From BQOK01 sp048388525 (GTDB lineage: Bacteria; Bacillota; Clostridia; Oscillospirales; Ruminococcaceae): a DNA stretch of 64,000 bases. Position numbers and translations under genes: made by a program. This document shows, piece after piece, positions 24,773 through 33,604 of the stretch. Within the stretch, counting starts at the first letter, position 1. The number at the start of each line of letters is the position of its first letter. The stretch lies in the NCBI RefSeq assembly GCF_048388525.1, contig NZ_DBGCTQ010000111.1, forward strand, positions 8,353 to 72,352, given 5' to 3'. Under the pieces are notes generated by a model. That model did not search any database, had not been told where the DNA came from, and saw nothing but the letters and a program-made list of their open reading frames with translations.

Positions 24773-25774
24773 GTGACCATCAAGGATATCGCAAAAGAGA
24801 GCGGTTACGCCATCAGCACCGTGTCCCGGGCGCTGAACAACCACCCGGACGTGAGCGAGGAGGCCAAGCGCCGCATCAGCGAGATCGTGGCGGAGCGGGG
24901 CTTTGTGCCGAATTCCAACGCGCGGCAGCTCAAGCGCCAGCAGGCAAAGTGCATCGCCTTTATTGTAAAGGGCACCACCAATATGTTCTTCAGCGATATG
25001 CTGGTGGAGCTGCAGCGCAGGGTGAGCGAGGCCGGCTACGACGGCGTGGTGCAGTATCTGGCCGAGGGCGACGACGAGGTGGCCCTGGCCCAGCAGCTGT
25101 GCCGGGAGCTGAAACCCAAAGGGCTGATCTTTTTGGGGGGCGACAGCCGCAACTTCGCCAGCGGGTTTTCCGAGGTGAAGGTGCCCAGCGTGCTGGCCAC
25201 CACCGTGAGCGGGGAGCTGCAGTTCGACAACCTTTCCATGGTGGGGGTGGACGACCGCGCAGCGGGCCGGCGGGCCATTGATTATTTGATGGAGAACGGC
25301 CACCGCCGCATTGCTGTGATCGGCGGCGACCCCGAGGACTCGAGCCCCGGCCGCATGCGGCTTGCAGGCTGCAAGGAGAGCTTTGAGGCGCACGGCCTTG
25401 CCTTTGACGAGGCGATGTTTTTGCCCGCCTGTTTCAGCTGGGACGAGGGCTACGCCGCGATGAAGCGCTTTTTGGACGGCGGGGGCGAGGCCACCGCGGT
25501 GTTCGCCATGAGCGACGTGCAGGCCGTGGGTGCGATCCGGGCCATTTTGGACGGCGGCCGCACGGTGCCCGGCGATATTTCGGTGCTGGGGTTCGACGGC
25601 ACCCCGGTGGCCCGGTTTTACAACCCCACCCTGGCCACCCTGCGGCAGCCCGCCGCCGAGATCGCCAAGACCAGCGTGAAGCTGGTGCTGGGATGCATTG
25701 AGCGGCAGCGCCCGGCCAGGACCGTGCTGCTGGAGGCCGAGCTTTTGCCCGGCGGGTCGGTGCGTGCCCTGTGA
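24773..25774 (+). CDS. LacI-family regulator of maltodextrin operon (MalR-like)
   Basis: 333 residues from the GTG at 24773. An in-frame ATG at 24689 overlaps the -10 box and precedes the expected transcription start, so it cannot be used. The protein opens VTIKDIAKESGYAISTVSRAL, the LacI helix-turn-helix, followed by a sugar-binding core from about residue 60. GGGGCGAGGG lies just upstream as a ribosome site. It heads a run of lacI, solute-binding protein, two permeases and malQ, so it probably senses a malto-oligosaccharide or glucose phosphate. A palindrome at the promoter suggests autoregulation. Confidence 0.9.
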   Translation: MTIKDIAKESGYAISTVSRALNNHPDVSEEAKRRISEIVAERGFVPNSNARQLKRQQAKCIAFIVKGTTNMFFSDMLVELQRRVSEAGYDGVVQYLAEGDDEVALAQQLCRELKPKGLIFLGGDSRNFASGFSEVKVPSVLATTVSGELQFDNLSMVGVDDRAAGRRAIDYLMENGHRRIAVIGGDPEDSSPGRMRLAGCKESFEAHGLAFDEAMFLPACFSWDEGYAAMKRFLDGGGEATAVFAMSDVQAVGAIRAILDGGRTVPGDISVLGFDGTPVARFYNPTLATLRQPAAEIAKTSVKLVLGCIERQRPARTVLLEAELLPGGSVRAL

Positions 25775-25789
25775 ACATTTTTGGTAACC

Positions 25790-25810
25790 AAAGCGGACCG
25801 TCCGCTTTTG
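25790..25810 (+). terminator. Weak terminator or operator-like palindrome after lacI
   Basis: AAAGCGGACCGTCCGCTTT is a 19-nt inverted repeat with a 3-nt loop, followed by one further T. It may partly stop transcription between the regulator and the transporter genes. No separate promoter is visible before 25860, so read-through would feed the transporter. Confidence 0.45.
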
Positions 25811-25859
25811 ATTAAAACCGCCCCCGCAAGGGGGCAAAAGCAAAAAGGAGACACACAAT

Positions 25860-27197
25860 ATGAAAAAGGCACTTGCACTCGTGCTTGCTGCAGCCATGGC
25901 TTTGAGCTTTGTGGCCTGCGGCGGCGGCACCTCTTCCACCCCCGCCAGTACCCCGGGAAGCACCCCGGCTTCCGGCACCTCCACCCCTGCGGCGGCCGGC
26001 AAGGTCTATTACCTGAACTTCAAGCCCGAGCAGGACGAGGCCTGGCAGGCCCTGGCCAAAGTGTACACTGAGAAGACCGGCGTGCCCGTGACCGTGGTGA
26101 CCGCGGCTTCCGGCAACTACGAGACCACCCTGATGGCCGAGATGGGCAAGACCGACGCGCCCACCCTGTTCCAGGTGAACGGCCCCGTGGGCCTGGCCAA
26201 CTGGAAGGACTACTGCTATGACCTGAGCGGTTCGCAGGTGTACGGCGAGCTGACCAACGAAGGGTTTGCCCTGAAGGACGGCAGCGCCGTGGCCGGCATC
26301 GGCTACGTGATCGAGTCGTACGGCATCATTGCCAACAAGACCCTGCTGGCAAAGGCCGGCTACACCCTGGACGATATCAAGAGCTTTGACGACCTGAAGA
26401 AGGTGGCCGAGGACATCCAGGCCCGCAAGGACGAGCTGGGCGTAAAGGGCGCGTTCTCCAGCGCGGGCATGGACGGCTCCTCCGACTGGCGCTTCAAGAC
26501 CCATCTGGCCAACCTGCCCATCTACTTTGAGTACCAGGCCGACGGCATCAACGCCACCGAGGCCATCAAGGGCACCTACCTGGACAACTACAAGAACATC
26601 TGGGATCTGTACATCAACAACTCCACCTGCAAGCCCAGCGAGCTGAGCGCCAAGACCGGCGACGACAGCCGCAACGAGTTTTTGGCGGGCGAGGCCGTGT
26701 TCTTCCAGAACGGTTCCTGGGAGTACGGCAACCTGACCGGTGAGGGCAAGTTCACCGACGACGACCTGGCCATGATCCCCGTGTACATCGGCGTGGGCGA
26801 CGAGGCCAACCAGGGCCTGTGCACCGGCACCGAGAACTACTGGTGCGTGAACAAGGAAGCCGCTCCCGAAGACGTGCAGGCTACCCTGGACTTCATGTAC
26901 TGGTGTGTGAGCAGCGCCGAGGGCACCAAGGCCATGGCGGAAGACATGGGCTTCGTGATCCCCTTCAAGGGCGCGCAGGCCTCGCCCAACCTGTTTGTGA
27001 AGCAGGACGCCGAGATGACCGCCGCAGGCAAGACCCCGGTATCCTGGAACTTCACCACCATGCCCTCTGAGGAATGGAAAAACGGCGTGGGCAGCGCCCT
27101 GACCGCGTATGCCGCCGGCACCGGCGACTGGAACGGCGTTGTGACCGCGTTTGTGGACGGCTGGGCCACTGAGTATCAGATGGCCAACGCCGGCTAA
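25860..27197 (+). CDS. Carbohydrate (probably maltodextrin) ABC solute-binding lipoprotein
   Basis: 445 residues. Lipoprotein signal MKKALALVLAAAMALSFVAC with the lipobox Cys at residue 20, then a Thr/Ser/Pro linker. The mature domain opens VYYLNFKPEQDEAWQALAK and has the aromatic, Gly-rich blocks of family 1 sugar-binding proteins (FLAGEAVFFQNGSWEYGNL). AAAAGGAG sits before the ATG. Downstream are two CUT1 permeases and malQ, so malto-oligosaccharides are the likely ligand. Codon use is strongly biased to GC-ending codons, suggesting high expression. The ATPase (MsmK-like) is not in the operon and is probably shared. Confidence 0.92.
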   Translation: MKKALALVLAAAMALSFVACGGGTSSTPASTPGSTPASGTSTPAAAGKVYYLNFKPEQDEAWQALAKVYTEKTGVPVTVVTAASGNYETTLMAEMGKTDAPTLFQVNGPVGLANWKDYCYDLSGSQVYGELTNEGFALKDGSAVAGIGYVIESYGIIANKTLLAKAGYTLDDIKSFDDLKKVAEDIQARKDELGVKGAFSSAGMDGSSDWRFKTHLANLPIYFEYQADGINATEAIKGTYLDNYKNIWDLYINNSTCKPSELSAKTGDDSRNEFLAGEAVFFQNGSWEYGNLTGEGKFTDDDLAMIPVYIGVGDEANQGLCTGTENYWCVNKEAAPEDVQATLDFMYWCVSSAEGTKAMAEDMGFVIPFKGAQASPNLFVKQDAEMTAAGKTPVSWNFTTMPSEEWKNGVGSALTAYAAGTGDWNGVVTAFVDGWATEYQMANAG

Positions 27198-27216
27198 ACA
27201 GCAGCATTGAACGAAG

Positions 27217-27247
27217 AAGGGGGGAGCAGCCATTTGCTCCCCCCTTT
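27217..27247 (+). terminator. Attenuating hairpin between binding protein and permease genes
   Basis: AAGGGGGGAGCA (27217-27228) pairs with TGCTCCCCCCTT (27235-27246), followed by few T residues. Such hairpins after the binding-protein gene often cap its mRNA so that it is made in excess over the permeases. Confidence 0.8.
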
Positions 27248-27284
27248 CTATCAAAAGGGACAAAAAGGAGGTATCGCGGGCGGC

Positions 27285-28136
27285 ATGGAAAAAACGCTGA
27301 GAAAGTATTTCCCCCTGTTCGTTCTCCCCACGCTGGCGGCGTTCATCATCGGCTTTATCCTGCCCTTCGGCCAGGGCATTTATCTCTCATTCTGCAAGTT
27401 CACCACCGTGAACAATGCCAAGTGGACGGGCTTTTCGAACTATATCACCGCATTCCAGGACGCGACCTTTGCCCACGCGTTCTGGTTCACCATCGCCTTT
27501 GCGGTGGTGGCGACCCTGCTGATCAACCTGCTGGCCTTTATGGTGGCGCTGGTGCTGACCCGGGGGATCAAGGGCACGAACGTGTTCCGCACGATCTTTT
27601 TTATGCCCAACCTGATCGGCGGTATTGTGCTGGGCTACATCTGGCAGATCCTGATCAACTGCGTGCTGTCGCTGGTGGGCAAGCCCCTGCTGGCGCTGAA
27701 TACCCCGGCGGGCTACTGGGGCCTGATCATTCTGATGGCCTGGCAGCAGGTGGGCTACATGATGATCATTTACATCGCCGGGCTGCAGAATGTTTCGCCC
27801 GACCTGCTGGAGGCCGCGCAGATCGACGGCGCAAACTCCTGGCAGAGCCTTTTGAAGGTGAAGCTGCCCATGGTGATGCCCTCGATCACCATCTGCCTGT
27901 TTTTGTCGGTCACAAACTCGTTCAAGCTGTTCGACCAGAACCTGTCGCTGACCGCGGGCGAGCCGAACCACGCCTCGGAGATGCTGGCGCTGAACATCTA
28001 CAACACCTTCTACGGCCGCTCGGGGCCCCAGTGGAAGGGCATTGGGCAGGCCAAGGCCGTGATCTTTTTCATTGTGGTGGTGGCCATTGCGCTGGTGCAG
28101 CTTAAGGCCACCCGTTCCCGGGAGGTGCAGCAATGA
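27285..28136 (+). CDS. Sugar ABC permease, MalF type
   Basis: 283 residues from the ATG at 27285 (GGAGG 13 nt upstream); an ORF extension to 27207 would run through the hairpin and lacks conservation. Six hydrophobic segments. The cytoplasmic EAA loop reads LLEAAQIDGANSWQSLLKVKLP at about residues 182-203, which contacts the ATPase. It pairs with the following permease; the two genes overlap by 4 bp (ATGA). Confidence 0.92.
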   Translation: MEKTLRKYFPLFVLPTLAAFIIGFILPFGQGIYLSFCKFTTVNNAKWTGFSNYITAFQDATFAHAFWFTIAFAVVATLLINLLAFMVALVLTRGIKGTNVFRTIFFMPNLIGGIVLGYIWQILINCVLSLVGKPLLALNTPAGYWGLIILMAWQQVGYMMIIYIAGLQNVSPDLLEAAQIDGANSWQSLLKVKLPMVMPSITICLFLSVTNSFKLFDQNLSLTAGEPNHASEMLALNIYNTFYGRSGPQWKGIGQAKAVIFFIVVVAIALVQLKATRSREVQQ

Positions 28137-28975
28137 GCAACGTAAAACAGAAAAACGGCACCCTGTGGACCGCGCTGTTCACCCTGCTCTCGGTGCTGTA
28201 CGTCTACCCCATTCTGATGATCCTGCTGAACTCGTTCAAGGTGGAGACGGCGATCACCACCTCGGGCGCATTCACCCTGCCCACGGCGGCCACCTTTGCG
28301 GGCTTTACCAACTATGTGAACGCGCTGATGGCCAAGGGCTTTTTGCAGAGCTTCGGCTACTCGCTGTTCATCACCGTGAGCTCGGTGGCGCTGATTTTGC
28401 TGTGCTGTTCGATGTGCGCGTGGTACATCACCCGGGTCAACTCGCCCCTGTCGAAAGCCATGTACTACCTGTGTGTGTTCAGCATGGTGGTGCCCTTCCA
28501 GATGGTGATGTTCACCCTGTCGCAGATCTCGGACCAGATGAAATTCAACACCCCCTGGAACATCTGCGTGATCTACCTGGGCTTCGGCGCGGGGCTGGCG
28601 GTGTTCATGTTCTGCGGGTTCGTGAAGAGCATCCCGCTGGAGATCGAGGAGGCCGCCACCATCGACGGCTGCAACCCGGTGCAGACCTACGGGCACATCG
28701 TGTTCCCGATCTTGAAGCCCACCATGATCTCGGTGGCGATTTTGCAGGCCATGTGGGTGTGGAACGACTACCTGCTGCCCACCCTGGTGCTGGACATCAA
28801 AAAATACCGCACCATCCCCATGCTGATCCAGTATTTCCGCGGCAGCTATGGCCGGGTGGAGATGGGCCCCATGATGGCCTGCATCATGCTGACCGTGCTG
28901 CCCATCATCGTGTTCTACCTGGCCTGCCAGAAGTATATCATTGAGGGCGTCGTGGCCGGCGCGGTAAAGGGATGA
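28133..28975 (+). CDS. Sugar ABC permease, MalG type
   Basis: 280 residues, six hydrophobic segments, EAA loop EEAATIDGCNPVQTYGHIVFP split around residues 173-193. N-terminal VYPILMILLNSFK and a C-terminal ending in EGVVAGAVKG are standard for CUT1 MalG-like proteins (the EGxxxGAxKG end is highly conserved). Overlaps both neighbours by 4 bp, so the operon is tightly coupled. Confidence 0.94.
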   Translation: MSNVKQKNGTLWTALFTLLSVLYVYPILMILLNSFKVETAITTSGAFTLPTAATFAGFTNYVNALMAKGFLQSFGYSLFITVSSVALILLCCSMCAWYITRVNSPLSKAMYYLCVFSMVVPFQMVMFTLSQISDQMKFNTPWNICVIYLGFGAGLAVFMFCGFVKSIPLEIEEAATIDGCNPVQTYGHIVFPILKPTMISVAILQAMWVWNDYLLPTLVLDIKKYRTIPMLIQYFRGSYGRVEMGPMMACIMLTVLPIIVFYLACQKYIIEGVVAGAVKG

Positions 28976-30465
28976 GAGCCGCAGGCATTTTGCTGCCCCT
29001 CTCGAGCCTGGCGGGGCCCCACGGGATTGGGACCATGGGGGCGGAGGCCCGCCGCTTTGTGGATTTTTTGCAGGCGGCGGGGCAGACCTACTGGCAGATG
29101 CTGCCCATCGGGCCCACCGGCTACGGCGACAGCCCGTACCAGAGCTTTTCGGCCTTTGCGGCAAACCCCTATTTCATCGACCCGGACCTGCTTGCCGCCG
29201 AGGGCCTGCTGACGCGGCAGGAGATCGAGGCCTGCCACTGGGGCGCCGACCCCGGACGGGTGGACTACGGCGCGCTGTATGCCGGGCGGCATACCCTTCT
29301 GCGGGCCGCGGCCCGCAGGCTGGACCCGGCGGACCCGGGCTTTGCGGCATTCTGCGCGGAGAACACCGCCTGGCTGGCGGACTACGCCCTGTTCATGGCC
29401 CTGAAGGAGGAGAACCGCCAAACGGCCTGGTTTGATTGGCCCGACCCGGTGCGGCTGCGCCAGCCCATGGCGCTGGAGCTGGCCGCCCACCGGCTGGAGG
29501 GGCGGGTGCACTACTGGAAGGCGGTGCAGTACCTGTTCAGCCGCCAGTGGGCGGACCTGAAGGGCTACGCCAACGGGCGGGGGGTGCAGATCATCGGGGA
29601 TATCCCGATCTACGTTTCACCGGATTCCAGCGACCTGTGGGCCAGCCCCGAGCTGTTCCAGGCGGACAAGAACGGCAGGCTGACCCAGGTGGCGGGCTGC
29701 CCGCCCGACGCCTTTGCGGCGGATGGCCAGCTGTGGGGCAACCCCCTGTACGACTGGGATTACCACCACGCCACAGGCTACGAGTGGTGGGGGCAGCGCC
29801 TGGCGCACGCCTGCACCGTGTACGACGTGGTGCGCATCGACCACTTCCGGGGCTTCGAGAGCTATTACGCCATCCCGGCGGGGGAGGCCACGGCCAAAAA
29901 CGGGGTGTGGCGCAAGGGCCCGGGGGCCGACTTTGTGAGCGCCATCCACAAAAAGCTGCCCGCCGCCCGCATCATTGCCGAGGATCTGGGCTACCTGACC
30001 GCCGAGGTGAAAGCGCTGCTGGAAGCCAGCGGCTACCCGGGCATGAAGGTGCTGCAATTCGCCTTTGATTCCCGCGAGGGGGGGGATTACATGCCCCACA
30101 ACTACGTGCGCAACTCGGTGGCCTACACCGGCACCCACGACAACACCACCACCGCGGCCTGGCAGGACCAGGCGGCCCCGGAGGACGTGGCTCTGGCGCG
30201 GCGCTACATGGCCTGCCCGGAGGGGGACCTGACCGGGGCGTTCATCCGCACGGCGCTGGCCTGCGTGAGCGACACGGCGATCATCCCCCTGCAGGACTGG
30301 CTGGGCCTGGGGGCCGAGGCGCGCATGAACGTGCCCAGCCAGCCCCAGGGCAACTGGCAGTGGCGGGTGCTGCCCGGCGCGCTGACCCCGGAGCTTGCGG
30401 GGCATATCCGGGAGCTGACCGGGCTATACGGCCGCCTGCCCGGCGAAAGGGCACAAACACAATAA
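28972..30465 (+). CDS. malQ: 4-alpha-glucanotransferase (amylomaltase)
   Basis: 497 residues, the usual length for GH77. GILLPLSSLAGPHGIGTMG and YWQMLPIGPTGYGDSPYQSFS are the family opening; VVRIDHFRGFESYY holds the catalytic nucleophile Asp, IIAEDLGYLT the acid/base Glu, and YTGTHDNTTT the third carboxylate. It disproportionates malto-oligosaccharides in the cytoplasm, releasing glucose and longer chains for a phosphorylase. Coupled by a 4-bp overlap to the MalG-type permease, which strongly supports maltodextrin as the transporter substrate. Confidence 0.97.
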   Translation: MRAAGILLPLSSLAGPHGIGTMGAEARRFVDFLQAAGQTYWQMLPIGPTGYGDSPYQSFSAFAANPYFIDPDLLAAEGLLTRQEIEACHWGADPGRVDYGALYAGRHTLLRAAARRLDPADPGFAAFCAENTAWLADYALFMALKEENRQTAWFDWPDPVRLRQPMALELAAHRLEGRVHYWKAVQYLFSRQWADLKGYANGRGVQIIGDIPIYVSPDSSDLWASPELFQADKNGRLTQVAGCPPDAFAADGQLWGNPLYDWDYHHATGYEWWGQRLAHACTVYDVVRIDHFRGFESYYAIPAGEATAKNGVWRKGPGADFVSAIHKKLPAARIIAEDLGYLTAEVKALLEASGYPGMKVLQFAFDSREGGDYMPHNYVRNSVAYTGTHDNTTTAAWQDQAAPEDVALARRYMACPEGDLTGAFIRTALACVSDTAIIPLQDWLGLGAEARMNVPSQPQGNWQWRVLPGALTPELAGHIRELTGLYGRLPGERAQTQ

Positions 30466-30473
30466 GAAAAGAA

Positions 30474-30501
30474 CAGCGCCCCGGCAACAGCCGGGGCGCT
30501 G
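30474..30501 (-). terminator. Terminator of the small minus-strand gene (possibly bidirectional)
   Basis: CAGCGCCCCGG (30474-30484) pairs with CCGGGGCGCTG (30491-30501). The minus-strand reading ends in TTCTTTTCTT, 3 bp after the stop of the ORF at 30505; it may also end the malQ transcript. Confidence 0.75.
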
Positions 30502-30504
30502 CTG

Positions 30505-30774
30505 CTATTCGGGCCAGCAGGCAAACAGCAGCTGCACGGCAAACCGCACGCCGGCCTGGAACTTTTCCTGCGCGGTCAGCGCCAGCAGGTCGGCCTGGTT
30601 TTGGCGGTACTACCCGAAGATCTCGGCCTGCTCCGGCGCGAGGCCGGGCAGCAGACGGGCGGCCTCTTTTTCGGAATAGCGCTGGGAATCCTGGATGGCG
30701 CGCCAACGCACGTCGGCGGCGGAAGCCCCCGCATAGCCGAACGTTTCGTGCAGATCGTTCCAAAATTCATTCAA
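30505..30774 (-). pseudogene. Small ORF interrupted by an in-frame amber codon
   Basis: A GGAGG lies 8 nt before the TTG at 30772-30774, and the frame then reads 89 codons to a TAG at 30505-30507, followed at once by a terminator. Codon 55 is TAG (30610-30612). The protein on both sides looks natural: NEFWNDLHETFGYAGAS, then LLPGLAPEQAEIFG, stop, YRQNQADLLALTAQEKF and GVRFAVQLLFACWPE. CAG to TAG would explain it. The C-terminal pattern (F-x-x-G-x-R-F-x-x-x-L) recalls small DUF6809-type proteins, but I cannot confirm that. Most likely a recently inactivated gene; sequencing error or suppression are alternatives. Confidence 0.6.
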
Positions 30775-30955
30775 AGTTATCACCTCCCGGGGCTATTTTA
30801 GCACACGAATCTACAAAATGGTGAATTTAGGACAAATAGTCCTAAAAGTTGTTTACAAGCGAGAAAACAACAGACTCATGCGGAAGAACTGCGCCCTCCA
30901 AATCGTTCCAGAGGCCGGGTTTTTAGGGGATGTTCTTTTTCTTTTCACAAATCCG

Positions 30956-30964
30956 TGTTACAAT
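30956..30964 (+). promoter_or_regulatory. Putative plsC promoter (extended -10)
   Basis: TGTTACAAT is an extended -10 box 37 bp before the plsC start; no clear -35. Nothing else is visible in 30775-30955. Confidence 0.45.
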
Positions 30965-31000
30965 AAAGGCTATATTGCGGAGCTGTGAGGAGTTGGATAC

Positions 31001-31738
31001 ATGCGCACCATTGTTTGGTTTATCTATTTCTGGGGCTTTTTGCTGGTGAAATGGCCCAAAATGAGCAAGGGGCTGAGGGCCCTGGAGGCGGGAGACTGGG
31101 AGACCGCCGACCGCCTGGCGGCCCGGTATGTGCCCCAGTGGGCCAACCGCCTGTTGAAGCTGGCGGGCGTGACCGTGACCGTGGAGGGGAAGGAGAACAT
31201 CCCCGCCGGGCGGGCCTGCGTGTTCGCGGCCAACCACCGCAGCTATTACGACATCCCCCTGATGCTGACCCAGCTGGACGCGCCCCATGGCCTGGTGGCC
31301 AAAAAGGAGATCGCGGGCCTGCCGCTGGTGCGGGGCTGGATGCGCCTTTTGCACTGCGTGTTTCTGGACCGGGAGGACCCCCGCAAGGCCATGGCCGCGC
31401 TGAACGAGGCCATTGAAAACCTGAAAAAGGGGTATTCGATCTCCATTTTCCCCGAGGGCACCCGCAACAAGGGCGAGGAGGGCACCCTGCAGGAGTTCAA
31501 GGGCGGCGCGTTCCGCATTGCCACGAAGGCAAAGGCGCCCGTGGTGCCGGTGGCCATTACCGGCAGCCGCGATATCATGGAAAACAACCACATGTGGATG
31601 CACCCGGCCCACGTGACCATCCGCATCCTGCCCCCCATTGAAACCGAGGGCCTGACCCGCGAGGAGATCAAAGCCCTGCCCGAACGCACTGCCGAGGCGA
31701 TCCGGCAGAATCTTTTACCCCAGCAGCAAGGAGGCTGA
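31001..31738 (+). CDS. plsC: 1-acyl-sn-glycerol-3-phosphate acyltransferase
   Basis: 245 residues. NHRSYYDIPL is the catalytic H-x4-D motif (block I) and IFPEGTRNKGEEG the substrate-binding block III; VVPVAITGSRDI is block IV. One hydrophobic segment at the N-terminus (IVWFIYFWGFLLV) anchors it to the membrane. It acylates lysophosphatidic acid to phosphatidic acid in phospholipid synthesis. It is followed 6 bp later by a membrane-anchored protein of unknown function, probably in the same operon. Confidence 0.93.
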   Translation: MRTIVWFIYFWGFLLVKWPKMSKGLRALEAGDWETADRLAARYVPQWANRLLKLAGVTVTVEGKENIPAGRACVFAANHRSYYDIPLMLTQLDAPHGLVAKKEIAGLPLVRGWMRLLHCVFLDREDPRKAMAALNEAIENLKKGYSISIFPEGTRNKGEEGTLQEFKGGAFRIATKAKAPVVPVAITGSRDIMENNHMWMHPAHVTIRILPPIETEGLTREEIKALPERTAEAIRQNLLPQQQGG

Positions 31739-31744
31739 CCATTC

Positions 31745-32563
31745 ATGCCCAGCGCCCGCTATACCCTGAACATCAAGCCCGAGGACCTGCAGCCGGACGT
31801 TCCCCGGGAGCTCACAAAAAAAGAAAAGCTCGCCAACTGGTGGCACTACCACTGGAAATGGGTGGCGCTTGCGCTGATCGCCCTGGGGATGGTGGGCCTG
31901 ACCCTGAAGGATATTTTCGGCCAGCCGAAACCCGACTACCGGCTGGCGGTGGTGACCCGGTACAACATTGCCGAGGAAGCCACCGACCAGCTGAGCGCTG
32001 CGCTGAGCGCCTACGGGCAGGACCTGAACGGCGACGGCCGGGTGCTGGTGCAGGTGGACACCTATACCATTGACTTTACCGGATACGCCGAGCCCAGCGA
32101 GAGCGAGGGGGCCAACGAGCCGGCCTCCGGCGCGGCGCAGGACGCCGCGGACGTGGGGGCGGCCATGAACGACGTGGCCTCGAATTACGAGCAGGTGGCC
32201 AGCCTGACCCGGCTGACCGCCGACATCCAGGACAACCAGACCCTCATCTTTTTGCTGGACGACCCGGCGGGCTTCCAGGAGGTGGGGGGCGTGCTGGCCA
32301 GCCGCGAGGGAGCGGCGGCCCCCGACCCAAAGAGCCTGGAGGGCGTGGATTTGTTCCTGTGGGAGGACTGCCCGGCCCTGACGGGCCTGGAGCTGGGCGA
32401 GTACACCGACATGCTGGGCCAGAACGCAGCGCCCAGCGAGACCCTGTTCCAGGGCCTGACCCTGGCACGCCGGGGCTTTGCCGAGGGCAAGGAGCTGAAA
32501 AAATACGGCCCCGAGAACGAGGCGTTTTTCGAGGCACTGATCGAGGGGGCCAAAGCACAGTGA
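31745..32563 (+). CDS. Membrane-anchored protein of unknown function
   Basis: 272 residues. A basic, Trp-rich cytoplasmic N-terminus (residues 1-38, including NWWHYHWKW) precedes a single membrane segment at about 39-58, and the remaining ~210 residues would be extracytoplasmic. That domain opens YRLAVVTRYNIAEEATDQL and is acidic; it has no recognised motif. GGAGG lies upstream. Its place between plsC and a translationally overlapping 65-residue ORF suggests an envelope role. I do not recognise the family. Confidence 0.72.
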   Translation: MPSARYTLNIKPEDLQPDVPRELTKKEKLANWWHYHWKWVALALIALGMVGLTLKDIFGQPKPDYRLAVVTRYNIAEEATDQLSAALSAYGQDLNGDGRVLVQVDTYTIDFTGYAEPSESEGANEPASGAAQDAADVGAAMNDVASNYEQVASLTRLTADIQDNQTLIFLLDDPAGFQEVGGVLASREGAAAPDPKSLEGVDLFLWEDCPALTGLELGEYTDMLGQNAAPSETLFQGLTLARRGFAEGKELKKYGPENEAFFEALIEGAKAQ

Positions 32564-32757
32564 AGCGGCCGGCCTGGCTGAACCGCCTGCTGCACCGGAC
32601 CCGCGGCGCCGAAAATGCCGCGCGGCCCCTGGCCGCGCAGCTGGATAACCCCTATACCCCCGCTTTCGGCGCACCCCGCTGCTTTGAGGAGCTGGTGAGG
32701 CAGCAGGAAAAAGCGCCCCCGCCGCACGGCGGGGGCGGCAGGCAAACGCACAAGTAA
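32560..32757 (+). CDS. Hypothetical 65-residue protein
   Basis: GTG start overlaps the stop of the previous gene (GTGA), a standard translational-coupling arrangement. The product is basic at the N-terminus (KRPAWLNRLLHRTRG) and ends in a Pro/Gly/His-rich tail; AFGAPRCFEELVRQQEK is the most protein-like part. No membrane segment. A strong terminator follows 42 bp later. Coding is plausible from coupling, frame and GC-rich third positions but not proven. Confidence 0.5.
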   Translation: MKRPAWLNRLLHRTRGAENAARPLAAQLDNPYTPAFGAPRCFEELVRQQEKAPPPHGGGGRQTHK

Positions 32758-32799
32758 GCACCCCGCGGGCCCTTTGGGGAGGGTGGGGCGAAAGATCAC

Positions 32800-32846
32800 A
32801 AAGAACAGGACCGGCGCGTTCCAAGCAGCGCCGGTCCTGTTCTTTT
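32800..32846. terminator. Strong terminator between convergent operons
   Basis: An 18-nt perfect stem (32800-32817 with 32828-32845, core GAACAGGACCGGCGC) is followed by TTTTT on the plus strand. It ends the plsC operon and may also protect the convergent exporter operon. Confidence 0.93.
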
Positions 32847-32884
32847 TACTGCGGGCAAAGCGCCCCTGTGCGCCGGGGAGCGAA

Positions 32885-33604
32885 TCAGGCGTCTTTTTCC
32901 AGCTTTTTCAGCAGGAGGGCGCACAGGATGGCCGAGGCCGCCATAAGAAGGCCCAGGGGCCACAGGGAACCGGGGCCAAAGCCGCCGTCCAGCATGGCCC
33001 GGTACCCCCAGGCCGCGGGGAACAGCCTGCCCGCCACCCCAAACGCACGGGGGAGCAGTTCGGCTGGGAACATGATGCCGGACAGCATGATGGAGGGCAG
33101 AAAAACCATCTGGGAAAACATGGTGAGCTTTGCCTGGCTTTTGACCGCCAGCCCCAGAACGCTGGCGACCCCCAGCGAGGCCGCGATGAAAATTGCCAGC
33201 GAGAGGAGGTACAGCAGCGGGTCCCGGGGGCGCGCCGCGCCGAACAGGAGGGGGGCGGCTATGTAGAGGATCGCGCTCATGAGCAGCAGATGAACGAAGG
33301 CCGAAAGAAAGGTCGTTGCCAGCCCGAGCGAGAGGGGCACGCCGTTTGCCCGGTAGACCTTTTTGATGTCGCCGCTGTAAATCTCGGACAGGGAGGGCGG
33401 CAGGCCCACCAGCGCGCCCATGGAGACCCCCATCACGGTCATGGATTGGATCAGCGTGGCCGAGGCCCCGGGGGTGAGGGAGGTGAAAATACCGCCCATG
33501 ACGATGAAGAACAGAAGGGGGACCACATAGCAGGTGATGAGCAGCGATTTGCTGCGGATGTCCAGCCGCCACTGCAGGGCCACCCCGTATAGAAATGCAC
33601 TCAT
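32885..33604 (-). CDS. ABC-2 type exporter permease
   Basis: 239 residues from the ATG at 33602-33604, which overlaps the ATPase stop (ATGA); a longer ORF reading to 33868 is in the wrong frame of the ATPase gene and is not conserved. About six hydrophobic segments, with the ABC-2 core pattern ALVGLPPSLSEIYSGDIKKVYRAN around residues 60-83 (the coupling helix region) and LPSIMLSGIMFPAELLP near 170. With the upstream ATPase it forms an efflux system controlled by a MerR regulator. Substrate unknown, likely a drug, peptide or lipid. Confidence 0.88.
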   Translation of the reverse strand: MSAFLYGVALQWRLDIRSKSLLITCYVVPLLFFIVMGGIFTSLTPGASATLIQSMTVMGVSMGALVGLPPSLSEIYSGDIKKVYRANGVPLSLGLATTFLSAFVHLLLMSAILYIAAPLLFGAARPRDPLLYLLSLAIFIAASLGVASVLGLAVKSQAKLTMFSQMVFLPSIMLSGIMFPAELLPRAFGVAGRLFPAAWGYRAMLDGGFGPGSLWPLGLLMAASAILCALLLKKLEKDA

